DNA of 64,000 nt from Larix kaempferi (taxonomy: Eukaryota > Streptophyta > Pinopsida > Pinales > Pinaceae), in assembly GCA_027924585.1 (NCBI GenBank), contig BSBM01001663.1:124001-188000 (forward strand), read 5' to 3'. Shown here piece by piece: positions 34,296 through 46,469 of this stretch (within the stretch, counting starts at the first letter, position 1; the number at the start of each line of letters is the position of its first letter). Below the pieces are notes generated by a model, which saw only the letters and a list, made by a program, of their open reading frames with translations, had not been told where the DNA came from and did no database searches. Made by a program: the position numbers and the translations under genes.

Positions 34296-36728
34296 TTAAG
34301 TGGGGAAATCCATCTCCCATACTGCTTGTTTCCCCAAAAAATTTGAAACCAATGAGATAAAAATTATTCCAGGGTCCCATTGCTTGTATTGCACCCGAAC
34401 AATTAAGAGTGCTCTCCAACCCATACCATCATATAAGAGGATTCCTGGATTCCATTTTCTTGTATGCATTCTTCCAAACATCATGAGTACAAAATATATA
34501 TCATCAAAGTACATAACTACATAATGAAAATTAATATCAAGGAGGTGCTTCATCAAAGAATCATGAAAGTGCTTATACCTCCAAGCAAGTAGACCACCGT
34601 TTTCCAAGTGCATACAAGCTTCAAGTGACCAATCAAATCTGCTCCAATGACATAGGTGAGGATCCCATGTCCTATAAAGCTGCTCCAAAAGGATGTGATA
34701 TGCATCAAAATATTCAGCCATGTATTCTTTCATCCAAGAAGTGAATGAAGAATCTCCACCAAAATCTGAACCAAATAATGAGCAGAAAAAACAAGGAGAC
34801 TTCAAATGACTCAAAGAAGTCTCACCCATACATCCCTGAATGTGTTTATCATAAAGATATAACAAAGTATGTGGCTTCCAACAAAAATGTTCTCCAATCA
34901 TAAATCTATTCACCCAAGTGTTGGATGAAGTTCCTCCAACATCCAATGAATCAAGTGTTGAGCAAGAAAAACCATGAGTCTTCAAGTGACTCAAATGCAT
35001 ATCATAGGTGCATCCATGTAGATGTGCATCATCATAAAGTAATAAAGTATGCTACTGCAAATGTGAATAAGAATGTGCTCAAACCATATCATACTCCTCA
35101 TGTGGCACCATAAAAAAGAACCCTTTCACCCATACTTCATTGAGACTAATGTTGCAAAACATGGAATTGTAGGATGTAGGAGAATGAACCAAATCACCCA
35201 AATGATCAAAAAGTACAGAAGTTTCATCATGGGGAGGATCCATATGGGTAGTATCATGCAGCTCCTTCAAAAGTGTGAACTCTTTGTCATAGTTTGGTTC
35301 CAATGTAGATGAATCATGCTCTTCTTTAAAAATTGCACAACCTTCATCAAGAGGCAATTCAAATTCTTCTTCCACCACATCAAGTGTTTGGATCTCTTCA
35401 AGTTCATCTCCAAACACATCAAGAACATTCAAATTTTCACATTTCTCATGATCCACCATGTCATGAGAATCCTCCAAACAATCTACCATTTGACAATCTG
35501 AAACATAGGAGGAAAAACAAGTATCTTGCAACTTTTCAAGAAGTTGCTCATTTTGAATTGTGAGCTTATGAATATCCTCATTATTCTTCAAGTATGCATC
35601 ATGTAACAATTCATTAAGCTCAAACAAATGGTTTCTATCAAAAAGCAAAGACATGAAATTACCTTTGATGTGGCACATTGCTCTTTGAATCTTCTCCATA
35701 TCTTCAAGGAAGGATGTTTCCTCCAATGAAGTAGCTCTCCAACAAGAATTTGACACCAATGCTTGAGTCTCATGGAGAATGCTGAGGGACTCTTGGATCT
35801 TCTTTTCATTCATCTTTAAGGACCCTTCAAGAAAATGAGGCTCTTGCAAATGAACCTCCTCATCTTCTTCATTTTTGCTTGGACCAACTTCATGAAGCTC
35901 AAGTGGTGATGGGGAAGTTGATCTTGGTTCTTCTTCAACTGCTACAAGGTATTCATTATCATGCTTAATGGAACTTGGGCTTGCAGCAACACTTTCAAAA
36001 GTGATCTCTATGTCACCAACATAGAGGTGTGAGCACCCATCAGTAGGTACTCCTTCATAGTTTAAGCATCCATCAGTAGATGCTCTTTGGTTCATGTCTA
36101 AGCTAGAAGGTGTCTCAAAATGATCTTCTATATTTTCAATAGAATCTTCTTCATGCTCTTGTGATGTCTCTTCATTTTTCTCCTTCAAGCAAGCTGATTC
36201 ATTTTTCCCCTTGTTTTACTTAGGATCGGTATATTTGGAATCCCTTCTTGAATAAATCTCAAAAGCTCTCATCAAAGAGGACATCATTTCATGCACACAT
36301 ATATGATACTCGCTCCAAGGGTTCTTACAAGAAGGGCATAAACCTTTCTTCACTAACTCCACATCTTCATTTTTGGGCCTATTTTCAAAAACATGTTCAG
36401 CATAGTACTCAAAAGACATGGCATTTTGTGTATTTTTGCTCGAAGCAAGATATTCTTGATATTTTTGATATTGCTGGGGCAAGGTTTTATAATTTGCTCT
36501 CCATCTTTGGAACTCACTCATAGAATTATCCTTGGTTGGTGTGACACATTCATATTCATCAGATTTAAATTTATAAGAATAATCTTCATTTCTCTTGAAA
36601 TTGTAAGAAGTGTTGCATGATGGCACCTTTTCCTCATACCATTCACATTCTGCTTCATATTGCTCATAAGCATCTGCATATTCATCATAAGAATTGTACT
36701 CATAGGATTCATCATAATAGTAAGACAT
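34296..36728 (-). pseudogene. Unrecognised retroelement protein, one frame split by stops
   Basis: Three open stretches lie in the same frame: 36728-36216 (first true ATG 36728), 36188-35079 and 35000-34296. They are separated by an in-frame TAA at 36216-36218 and another stop at 35079-35081. The apparent starts of the second stretch are TTG, suggesting one ancestral frame of about 550 or more codons. Part 1 is Tyr/Asp/Glu-rich (MSYYYDESYEYNSYDEYADA) and ends with CPSCKNPWSEYHICVH, a possible C-x2-C-x7-H-x3-H zinc motif, then a helical MMSSLMRAFEI. Part 2 is strongly acidic with coiled-coil-like KLTIQNEQLLEKLQD. Part 3 is Trp/His-rich. A gag-like or accessory role is possible but unproven. 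Confidence 0.5.
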
Positions 36729-36781
36729 GGCTACCAATTATTCTTGAATGTATGTACCTAATACACAGGTGCAAGGACCAT

Positions 36782-36793
36782 GCTCTGATACCA
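36782..36793 (-). other. Primer binding site of nested LTR retrotransposon
   Basis: Minus strand TGGTATCAGAGC, one base after the 5' LTR end at 36795, a perfect match to the plant initiator-Met tRNA primer-site sequence. It fixes the element's orientation. Confidence 0.93.
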
Positions 36794-36794
36794 C

Positions 36795-38820
36795 TGTAAT
36801 GTCCCTTGTTAGGAATTTTATTAAAATGGCAATTTTCCACTTTTTTTCCCTAGTTCGACCTTTGACTAGTTTGATCTCTAGGTGCCAAATTTGCCCCAAA
36901 TGATTTCAAATCTTCTGAGAAGGTATATGAATGAGGTTAGAACATAAATATGTGTTTTAAGGATGCCTTTGGACCTTTAAAATACTTCTGCAAATACTCT
37001 TTCAATTCTGGCCAATGTAGGGAACTTTACTAGTAATTTGCCTTTGACTAGTATTGGTCTCTATGTCTCGAATTGACTCCAAATGCCTTCAAATATTCAA
37101 GGAAGGTGTATGAATGATATTAAGACTTGAATATGATGTTCAGGGATGATATATGGCCACCAAAATACCTCTGCAAACTCTCTTCATATTCTGGACCAAG
37201 TATGCAATTTTACTAGTAATTTGGGGTTCAAATCCCCCTGGGGTAAGTATTGAAAATGGCTTCCCAAATGCCTCCAAAGCCACTCAAATTTCTGAACAGA
37301 GGTAGGGAATGTATTAAGGATGTTATTAAGGTCTCATTTTCACCATTAATTGATTATTATATCTGTTCCAACCCTCTCCCATTCAACTGCAAAAATCACC
37401 AATTCGACCCTTGGGGAAATGGCACTATTTCTTCTCCCAGTGCAATTAAACTAAGTAAAAATACTTCAAATGCTCAAGTACAGTACATGAAACTTGTAGA
37501 AGACATCCATGGAATTATATTGACCACAAATATATCAGAGAATCATCCATCCATTCTAAATCATCATCAATACATTGGCTCACAACAAGGTAGTGGGGAA
37601 ATGGCATTGTTCTTCCATTAAAAATGAGATTTATACATTTCTACTTGGAATTTCGACCTGAAACTTTTTGGAGATGAAGAAAAGAGTATTTAATTCATAT
37701 TACAAAAGAAATGGGGCATTAAAAGCTTCCCCAAAGAGTACAATAGCTCACCAAAAACGCCCTCCCTCAAGGATCAAGAATATGCCATCAAAACCGGAAA
37801 TGGTTGAAGGAGTGAGCTGCAATAGAAGAAACCATGAGCTGCCCTGTAGCTTACACCTGCAAATAAAGACTCCATTAAAGCTCCAAATGAAAGGTCTGAA
37901 TGGCCTTTCCAATTACCAACTTGGATGGCTATCTTTCACCCTCGAAATTGGCTAAGGCAAGAAACTAGTCATCCACTAGCTCTCCCTCTTCACAAATGCA
38001 ATTACAAATTCTACAAATGATCAAAAGCTGGTTTCATTCTTTGTTATTGAAATTTATAAAGTTCTAATGGCCTCCATGGGTTGAATTCCTTCCAAGAGAC
38101 TCATGCCAACTCAAGTTGGGAAGAGATTCCAAAGAACGCCACTTGTACAACAATTCCTAGTCTCCCACTTCCACCAAATCACATGTGGAAGCATCTTAGC
38201 TGCCCTAACACCCTTGAGCGCCCTCTTGGAGTCTATTTTTATCCCTGACATGTCATATATGTCATATGTCAGCCTTCAGGTCTGATTTGTGTCATAGGTG
38301 TCATAGCATCTTCATCATTGTTGTCATAGAGCTAGGGAATCTAGCCCAAGTGTCTCACTAGCTCCAAATTGCCTCTTCCTCTTCCATGGGAGTTACTCTT
38401 CCTCTATATTTCGACCTTAGATGAGTCATGCCATGAATAATACCTTTTGGACTCCCCCAAGTATGTTACCATTCACCTTGAATTCGAATTGGTGAGAGAA
38501 TGATGCCAAATGTAGTGGGAAAATCTAGCCATATGTGGGTCCCACTTCCTCCATGTGTCTTCATGATGAAATGCCACTATTATTTTAACTTGTATATATT
38601 TATTTAGCTCCTTTATTAAATATTTATGCCATTCTAATGTTCAAACATCATTTATTATCCCCATTATTCCAAATCCCAAAGCTTCCACCCCAAACCTAGG
38701 AAACTAGTAATTTTCCTCCTTGGCAATTATTTGACCCTTAACATCAACTTTGCAAACTCTAATGAATATGGCTAATGTGATTAGGCCATTGTGACCCAAT
38801 TCCAAATTTGGGACATGACA
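36795..38820 (-). repeat. 5' LTR of nested LTR retrotransposon
   Basis: 2,026 bp, the same length as the 3' LTR, with about 13 single-base differences by eye. It is flanked on the right by the ataag target duplication and LINE sequence. Confidence 0.95.
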
Positions 38821-38825
38821 ATAAG

Positions 38826-40003
38826 AAAGGGGAGAGGTGATCACCTTGACGAATGCCATGGTTCGGGGTGAAAGTAGGTGATGGAGAGCCATTGATGAGA
38901 ATGGAATAAAAAGCAGTGGAAACAAGGGAAGAGATCCAGTTGATCCAGACTGGATTGAAACCATAGGCACGCAACATTTCCCTTATGAAAGCCCAACTTA
39001 GTTTGTCAAAAGTTTTGGAAAGATCGAGCTTTAGTATCATGCCTGGGGTTCGTAGATTTTTTAGGGAATGGGTGATCTCATGAGCCAAAATAATGCCATC
39101 AAGGATCTGTTTGCCTTCTACATACCCTGATTGCTCAAGTGAGATGAGTAGGGGGGGGAGTGGTTTGAGACGGTTGGCAATCACTTTGGAAATGAGTTTG
39201 TAAATAACATTGTAGAGTGAAATGGGACGGTACTCACCAGGATGTGAGGCTTCTTTTTCTTTGGGTATGAGGGTAAGGTGCGTGGCATTAAGGGTCGGAA
39301 GGATCCAATGCTTTTGCCTTGACTCTTTGACCACTTCCCAGATTTCACTCTTAAGTAGATCCCAGCAGTGATGAAAAAAGTTTTCCTTGAAGCCGTCCAG
39401 TCCAGGGGCTTTATCGTCGGCTGTTTGCTTCATTGCCGTGTCTACTTCCTGAAGTGATATGGGTTGCAGCAAAGAAATGTTATGCCCTTCAGTGATAGTG
39501 GTAGGAATATGGCAAGTTACTTGCGCCACGGCCTCATTTCTAGATGCGGGAGGTTCAATAAGAAGTTCCTGAAAGTATCTTTTCAACTCTTGCTCAATGT
39601 CATTTTGCTCCTCCAACAACTCTCCGAAATCCCCCTTTAGCTTATTGATGCGATTATGCATTCTATGTTGAAGAGTGGAGTGGTGAAAGAAGGAAGTGTT
39701 ACGATCTCCTTCCTTTAGCCATTGGACATGATATTTTTGTTTCCACAGGATTTCTTCTTGCTGAGATCTAGCATTGAGCTTATCCAGAAGATCCTTTTCT
39801 TTGAATTTGTGAGCCTGGGTGAGACCGTCTTCCATGATGCTGCATTGAAGCGACTCAAGTTCGTTCTCGATCCTTTGTTTTTCCTGGAAGATATTTCCAA
39901 AGGTGGAGTGGTTCCAGTCTCTAAGCTTAGTCCGTAGAAGTTTGAGTTTATTTGGAGAAGAGCCATTTTGGATTTTCCCACCACACGCATCTCCCTCCAC
40001 CAA
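38826..40003 (-). pseudogene. LINE ORF2 reverse transcriptase, N-terminal half
   Basis: A long open stretch of LINE RT. It includes the pre-RT linker (QKYHVQWLKEGDRNTSFFH near 39700), KAPGLDGFKENFF near 39390 (motif 1), LTLIPKEK and HPGEYRPISLYNVIYKLI near 39250 (motif 2), LKLDLSKTFDKLSW near 39020 (motif A with Asp) and IRQGDHLSPFLL near 38830 (motif B), where the LTR element interrupts it. Subtracting the inserted 6,743 bp puts this frame and that at 32069 in register, so RT was still open across the site when the insertion happened. Confidence 0.92.
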
Positions 40004-40917
40004 TTGCTGATAGTATCAATGAAATACGGATGAGAGAGACAGAATTTCTCGAATCTAAAAGGCTTGTGGTATTGAGCCCCCTGACTTTGCCACGTTATGT
40101 CAATGGGCTAGTGATCGGAACCTACAGCCGGTAGGACAGAGGATGATAGGATGTCACCTCTCAAGGTGAGGTTATCAGAAACCAAAAATCTATCAAGGCA
40201 CTTTGCAATTTGATGAGCGCCTCCCCTTCTGTTATTCCAGGTGAAAAAAATAGAGGAAGAAGTGAAATCGACCAAGTGATTATCAATTATGGAAGCTTTG
40301 AAAAGAAGATCTTCATTAAAGAGAGCTCGGAGACCTCATTTTTTCTCCTCAAGGGTAGTTATCATGTTGAAGTCACCTCCCAAAATGAGAGGTAGATTGG
40401 AGTGTTGAGATACAAACCAACTGAGGTGATTAAGGAGTAGGGTTTTAAGATTGGGTGGTTGAGGGTTGTACACAATGAGGAGAAGACTGTGGAGGCCTGT
40501 ACCAAGAAGGTGGAAGGAGGCGGAGATGGCATGAGGTGTGGCTACAAAGTTATCAAGGGTGAGCACATTTGGATTCCAGCCTATAGCAATGCCCCCAGCT
40601 GCGCCAAAGGCATCGGTGGTGATACTTTGGCAGCCTTTCCAGAGCTTGGTCATGATGAGTCTGAGGGTGTCAGAAGAGCACTTGGTTTCTTGAAGGAAGA
40701 GAACATAAGGGGAATCATTAAGGAGCTTTCTTTTCAACATACGACGTTTGGATTGACCGTTGATTCCTCTGATATACCAGGAGATAATATTCATTGGGGG
40801 GGGTGAGGGAGGGAAAGAACTCAGTAAGCTGGGCATATTGCCCTGATTCCACCAGTCTTGTTCCCAGCAGATTGATACATTGGAGATCGGATTTTCTTCC
40901 TCTTTTCTTGAGTTCAC
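40004..40917 (-). pseudogene. LINE ORF2 AP-like endonuclease domain
   Basis: The open part 40336-40836 shows the exonuclease-endonuclease-phosphatase signature at the start of LINE ORF2: MNIISWYIRGINGQSKR, LFLQETK (metal-binding Glu), GGIAIGWN, LLLIVYNPQ and LILGGDFNMI. The likely ORF2 start is the ATG near 40836 or 40794. The C-terminal third, 40004-40335, is broken by stops and shifts before the RT frame opens. The endonuclease would nick target DNA to prime reverse transcription. Confidence 0.88.
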
Positions 40918-40927
40918 TTAGTAGTTT

Positions 40928-42288
40928 CTATCTATCTTTTTGGGGGAGATTTTGAATACCGAGTTTGTCATGTGCCTTGACTTTGGCTAAGGCATCCCTG
41001 AGGAGTTGTATTTGGTTTGCAGGAATTGAGCCAAATGATTTTCGCGTGCATGCATCTTCCATACCCAAGAGATCTAAATCTCCCAAATCTAATTCCGTCA
41101 TTTCTTCATCCATGGTGCTTTCCGGGGGTATGTCCATCAGAATAGAGGGTTCAAGATTATAGGGGGTAGAAGAAGTACCTTGAAGTTTAGCCTCGATGAC
41201 ATTTTTACTGGATTGATCTTTTCCTTCTTTATCAAGCATCTGATCCTTTTTCTCGGGCTTGGAAGAGCCATTCTCCTCGGTGTTCAGGTTTTCCTGGTTG
41301 GGTTCCATTTTCGAGTCAGGGATTTGTTCCGCCAAGGCTTCAAAGCTATTATTAGTATGGGAGATATCAACTCTATTTTTCCCTGTGGGTTTTCGATTGT
41401 GTCACATGATCTTGCTTTCTTTTTGAAAACCTTCAGAATCTGAAGCGTCTTTTTTATTTTCATCGGACCGGTGTTTGCTAAGAGGGAAATCATAGAAAAG
41501 GTGCCCATGCTCATGGCACTTGCAGCATCGAAAAGGAATATGTTCATAGTCCAAGGGTTGTATCCATTCTTAATCTTCGAGAGAGATATTGATGGCGTCC
41601 GGTAGGGCTTTGGCGATGTGCATATATACAGAGATGCAAGCATAGGAGGTATAGCGCTGGAGCCTATTTTGATCGGCAGCTCTGACATAGGTACCTAGGG
41701 TATTCCCTATTTCTTTGAGGGTTTCTTCATCCCAATACTCCTGGGGAAGAGAATACATCCGAATCCAGACCAATGCCCAAGTGAAGTCTTCCCTTTCTAG
41801 GATGAAATTCTCGATCCAATTTTTCATCCTGAAGAGTTAAAGAAGTAGGGGCCATCACTTTCGAATCTGTCTTTGTCTTCCAAGTGGTGGAAAATCACTT
41901 TGAAAAAGCCTTTGGAACTAAGCTGCAAATCATAATGAGATTTTGGTTTCCATTTGATAGTTATCCAGTGTTTAAGGGCCTGCTCCGTCGGCCAGATCCC
42001 CATGAATTTGCAAATAATCGCATGATCTTTCAAAAATTGAGACCTAGCATTTATTCTCTCGGGAGGAAGAATAAGGTTGGGGCGCGCTGCAGAGCGGGAA
42101 ATGCATGTATGAGTTCCAGGAGTATCCTCCACAGGAGGTGGGGTGGTCGAAGAGGAGGGTTTCAAAGAATCAGGTAATGGGATATCTTCTGAACCGATGC
42201 GCAGGGAGGAAGCCTGTGTGTTCAAATTAGGAGGAGTCGAGGTCACATTGCGGGAGGGGCCCTTGGTCCCTCCCCCTGGTGAGGTCAT
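40928..42288 (-). pseudogene. LINE ORF1 (DUF4283-like domain and zinc knuckle), frameshifted
   Basis: The ATG at 42288 begins a Pro/Ser-rich N-terminus, then a DUF4283-like region (IICKFMGIWPTEQALKHWI, KGFFKVIFHHLEDKDRF, SDGPYFFNSSG). After a one-base shift near 41825 it continues in 41570-41827 (ALVWIRMYSLPQEYWDEETL). After a further shift a zinc knuckle near 41475-41530 reads CCKCHEHGHLFYDFP, with Phe where the fourth ligand, Cys, is expected. The hydrophilic C-terminal part is open at 40928-41335. In plant LINEs this protein binds element RNA. At least three frameshifts make it a pseudogene. Confidence 0.85.
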
Positions 42289-42534
42289 GGCTGATCACAG
42301 GACAGAGGACCCAGAGGGTAACACAGGGGCAACAGAGAGAGGGAATGAGTCGGTAAGCCGTCAGAACCCTAAGCGAAAATCAAGGCATTGCAGAGCTAAG
42401 CAGCAGCGAGCCAGAGCCGATCATCCTCTTGATCCCCGACAAAATTTCAACACTTGCTTTCCAAAAGTTTTCTCGATTATTTTCTCTAAGGAAAAATCAC
42501 CTTTACTCTTCGGCACAATTTTTAGTCTTACCTC
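42289..42534 (-). other. LINE 5' leader
   Basis: About 246 bp between the 5' target duplication and the ORF1 ATG. It is relatively GC-rich and probably holds the internal promoter, but no specific element is recognised. Confidence 0.5.
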
Positions 42535-42550
42535 GAGTACTCAAGAACTT
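42535..42550. repeat. LINE target-site duplication, right copy
   Basis: gagtactcaagaactt, identical to 28287-28302, directly at the LINE 5' end. The match and the full set of domains indicate no 5' truncation. Confidence 0.9.
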
Positions 42551-43690
42551 ATCAGTTTACCCACTCATACCCAAATTCATTTTTCTTTGAATAAATATCA
42601 AAATTTAGAGCAGAAATGAATTATATGATCACCCAAATAAAACACACACACACACACAAACATACAAGAAAATTCTATCATACATGCACTCATACAATGC
42701 CAAGAAATTTATCCAATTAAACATTCACTTAACAATAATTAAACAATATACATAACAAAGAAATGTACATGGCATTTCATACATAGTTGGATACTTATCT
42801 TAAATGTCTTCCAAATATCTATAGACTAAGGATGTTCTTCCTAGTTGTATGCACTTTGTTATATACCAATTCTCTCTATAAAAGGAGCCAACTTGAGTTG
42901 GGACTATGAATCGGCAAGAAGGTGCTAAACCCCCTATACAACTATCCCAATCTGCTAGCGCTCCTTCCCCATAATCCTGCACATCCGAGGGAAATGGGTT
43001 CCCTTCTCTGAGTTAATAGTCCCTTGAATTCCCTTCTCTTAGTTAACATTCACTTGGGATACTTCCCAAGTTCCCTTTAGTGCTCTATCACATGTCGACC
43101 ATGGACTCTATGTTTTGGGACTCCAAGGAACTCAACTGTAATTTTCCCCGTGTTTTCAGGTATGACTCGAAGCTATGGTATGGAATGATTGCTCAATGAT
43201 AATGACTAAATGATAGGATAATCATTGAATGAACTAAATTATCACTAATATGTATGCGTGTTAAGAACTAGTAGTGGCATGCATGGGTGATGAGAACTAG
43301 ACTAGTGGCATATATGGGATTTTTCACATTTTCACTTCTAATTGTAAGATTAGGATCATTAACCCAAGATTATAGCTTTTTAATAAAAATAGATTAATAA
43401 AAGTTAGGATAAATTGAATAATAAGGATAATGAATTAACTTATAAGTCACTAGGTTCATATCCCCCTTAAAACCCCTTTTCACTTTCCCTCTTATGGAAT
43501 CATAGCCCCCCATATCATCTTTGTCCTTCTTAATATGTAGTAGTATTGGTTTTTATATAAAAAACATAAAATGTACATAATTACATAATCTTGGTCACAC
43601 TAGACCATTTATGTTCGACTGAGTGTATCAATTTCATCAATATTTACATAATTATATCATTACATACTAGGTAAAAATCATGGTGTTACA
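42551..43690 (-). repeat. Right LTR remnant of old minus-strand LTR element, main part
   Basis: Homologous to 22440-23280 in the same orientation. On minus it begins TGTAACACC at 43690, a usual start for gypsy-type LTRs, and its inner end continues at 28286-28239 beyond the LINE. Together the right LTR is about 1.2 kb. A CA microsatellite lies near 42643-42660. No matching target duplication was found, so the element edges are uncertain. Confidence 0.5.
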
Positions 43691-45170
43691 ATTAGATCCA
43701 TTAATATGTTATGACAACCAAGTATCTCTCTCATGACCTTGGAAATGGATAGGAGAGCAAATATCAAACTTAGCCCTAAAAGTAGCTTATAAGGCTCAAG
43801 GTACTTGAAAAGCATCTTGTACCTCAATGCAAGACCCCTATGAATGATGATTTTGAGAACCACTTAAGATTTTTCTAGTGGTTCTTGGGCCTTTCATTAA
43901 GTATTTAGTTGAAAAAGAATTCAATTTTTCTTGTCATTATTCAATATTTTTAGGCATTAATTTCATTCTATCTTTTTAAGGTTGGTTATAATAAGGGGGT
44001 ATATTTTTAGGCATTAATTTCATTTTATCTTTTTAAGGTTGGTTATAATAAGGGGGTGAGCCTCTTCTGGATTTGGATAGAATCATGTTCGGGTATGGAA
44101 GTCTAAAGCGAACACTTAGGTCGCTTATGCAAATAATTTACCAGAACACTTGGTAAATCAAATAAGCCATAATAATAATTGTATTGATGATAGAATAGGT
44201 AAAAGATGATAGGTTATAATGATGGCCCTGCCTTAAATATGGCTTGGGCATTTGATGTTGAGGAGACGCCTCTTTTCATAACAACTTTAATTAATCTAAC
44301 TATTAATTATTTAATTATTATTTTATTTATGTTCGTTACAAGTCTGTTGGTGCCAATTTGGGTTGCATTTGTGGGAGAGAGAGGCAAGGTTGTTCAACAT
44401 GAAATATGACTTGGAGAGACTATGGCTTTGTTAGGTCAATATTCTTCTTACTGAATGTACACGGGCACTATCTAAAGGGCACTATGTAAAGAATTCTTGG
44501 TCGAGTCTCAATTCATTGTGCTTGTTCATATACATGCAACACTTAAGAAACCATATGTAGTAGCCTTGTGAGAATATCTTATATACAATAATCATGGTTC
44601 ATATATCTTATGAGAATGAATAAGATAGTACTTGTGAGAATGAATAAGATAGTACTTGTGACCAAATATCAGGATCAAGGAAATCATGAACAAATTTGAG
44701 CACCATTTAAGTTGCCAACTCCATTGTTTGAAACATAGTTACCAAATTTGGTCGAATCAATCCCATTGGTACAAATGTTCGAAAATTCAGTTCACATGGT
44801 GAATTATATGGGTTTGATTCAATTCAGTTCACCGTCATCAAAGGATAGAGGAGGAAGCATCCAGAACATATTTATATTCAAATCCAATGTTCATAGCATT
44901 TCCACCCTTTTCACCATTCACCATTCAGTTAGTAGCAACGATCAATCCTTTTTAAATAGAAAGTGCACACGACCATGGGGTCAACTTGAATAGATCTAAA
45001 GAAATTATGCATTGTTTAATGCGTGGGAGACTATGTGGACCATGTTCAACGGATTCTGGAAATCAAGGTTCAATCTCCTGTTAGTGTCGCCTCCAATGTA
45101 TTATATAGCACTTTCCACAAGCTATTGTAGCTTCTTTCTTCATGATTTCTATGATAAAAATCTTTGCAAA
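43691..45170. other. No gene recognised; local tandem duplications
   Basis: AT-rich DNA without a convincing frame. A 55-bp unit (tttttaggcattaatttcat then ctttttaaggttggttataa) is duplicated at 43949-44058, and a 24-bp unit aatgaataagatagtacttg is repeated at about 44610-44660. Short ATG frames lack recognisable content. Confidence 0.5.
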
Positions 45171-45179
45171 TAAGCAGTT

Positions 45180-45506
45180 AAAGGCAGTATAGCTCCACTA
45201 CCATAATACCATGCTTGTCCCACTCTCTAATGACAATAGCACCATGTGGGAAATGATCTAGTTATTTTATAATTTTAACTATGACTCAGCTGAAAGATCA
45301 TTATGGAGCACAACAACCATTTAATGAAATCCAGTCAACAAAAGGGTCACGACCGCATGTGCTTCCCCTTTGTGAGCCAATGTTAGGCAAGTACTGAATG
45401 CATTTCCAATGCTCTCAATTTGTCTCAATCTACCAAGATTAGTTGCAACAGCAAATAAGTTCTTAGTTATGTCTGAAAAGCTGGACTCCTCGAAAATTTC
45501 TCGCAC
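45180..45506 (-). pseudogene. Possible ankyrin-repeat gene fragment
   Basis: Minus frame 45321-45506 reads LFAVATNLGRLRQIESIGN and LTLAHKGEAHAVVTLLLTG, the spacing and composition of two degenerate ankyrin repeats. An adjacent stretch near 45200-45260 (GAIVIREWDKHG) may belong to the same protein. No complete domain, start or splice structure is seen. It may be a host gene piece carried by the neighbouring LTR element or an old pseudogene. Confidence 0.3.
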
Positions 45507-46225
45507 GTCCTTTAGTCTGGTATCTCATATGCACAGCAAGAGGAATATGATATCAAGAGCACACAGAACTCGCATGCAAAGAAATGTGATATGTAGCAGC
45601 AACTCCACAAATGATATACACATCATCTCTAGCTCTTCAACGCACAGTCACCAAGAGAGAGAGAGAGCTGAACGCAACCCATGAAATGGAAGTGTTCACA
45701 CCATATACGATAACCCAGTCATGGCTCCAACGCACAGGTACAAGTCGTTAGAATGAGTCCAGGTCATGGCTAGGGTTTACTAAGATGTTCGCGCGGCCTC
45801 CACATAAAGAATGATAGGTCTCATGCAATTTTAAGTCGTAGGTAGGAAGAGAATACATTATTTACACCACACACAGAGAATACCATCGAGCTCACATAGT
45901 CAGGCCTTGGAGAAGACACCATAGAGCAAGAGAACATGGGTTGCAAGGAGGGAGGAGGGCGTGTAGAGTTGTGCACATGTCACAAACCAACCTCAATGAA
46001 TCACACACTTGATAGTTAGTCATGGGAGAATATGGACACACATCGGGGGTTTTCTTTATGCTCCAGGTGAATGGCCAAATCTACGAAATAAGTGGATATT
46101 AGGGTTTCATAATAGCACACCAGTTGCCATTGCAGTAGAGAGATACACATAGAGCAGAAGTAACACATGCATAATTGGGATAGCAGAGAGCAAAGGAATC
46201 TGGTTCCACACAGACGTGAGGTACG

Positions 46226-46303
46226 TTAGGGTTGTTGGATATCTAGCAGCAATAGATTTGGATACGTTAGGGTTGTTGGATATCTAGCAGCAATAGATTT
46301 GGA
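46226..46303. repeat. 39-bp tandem duplication
   Basis: Two nearly perfect copies of gttagggttgttggatatct agcagcaatagatttggata. Confidence 0.85.
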
Positions 46304-46469
46304 TAGATAAATGTAAATGTGGAGTAAACTACAAGCAGGAATACTTACTTGCAGACATAGTTCGCAGCAGAGGCATATGACGTTGGCCAATTTACAACAC
46401 GCAGGGATTACAGATTGACAGGATTGCAACTGCATCTATAGAATAGAGCAAGCCACTAGCTCATAATAA

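Larger units (their letters stand above)
32083..38820 (-). mobile_element. Young non-autonomous LTR retrotransposon nested in the LINE
   Basis: 6,738 bp with two 2,026-bp LTRs (32083-34108 and 36795-38820) and a perfect 5-bp target duplication ataag (32078-32082, 38821-38825). It is oriented on minus: the 5' LTR is 36795-38820, with primer site at 36782-36793 and purine tract beside the 3' LTR near 34109-34125. By eye the LTRs differ at about 13 positions (about 0.6%), so it is recent relative to its surroundings. The 2.7-kb interior has no RT, RNase H or integrase, only an unrecognised frame with in-frame stops, so mobilisation would need enzymes from another element. Confidence 0.95.
28303..42534 (-). 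mobile_element. Full-length plant LINE (L1-type), interrupted by an LTR retrotransposon
   Basis: Minus-strand non-LTR retrotransposon with 16-bp target duplications and a short poly(A) tail (poly-T on plus, about 28301-28312). From its 5' end: leader, ORF1 with DUF4283-like domain and zinc knuckle, ORF2 with endonuclease, reverse transcriptase, zinc-binding domain and RNase H, then an extra open frame and 3' UTR. Removing the 6,738-bp nested LTR element plus one duplicated 5-mer leaves about 7.5 kb. It is more GC-rich than its surroundings. Frameshifts and a changed RT catalytic box make it inactive. It inserted into an LTR remnant. Confidence 0.9.

Noticed and set aside
36216-36218. In-frame TAA as programmed readthrough signal
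   Set aside because: The following bases do not match a known readthrough context; simple decay is equally likely, so it is not called as a regulatory site.
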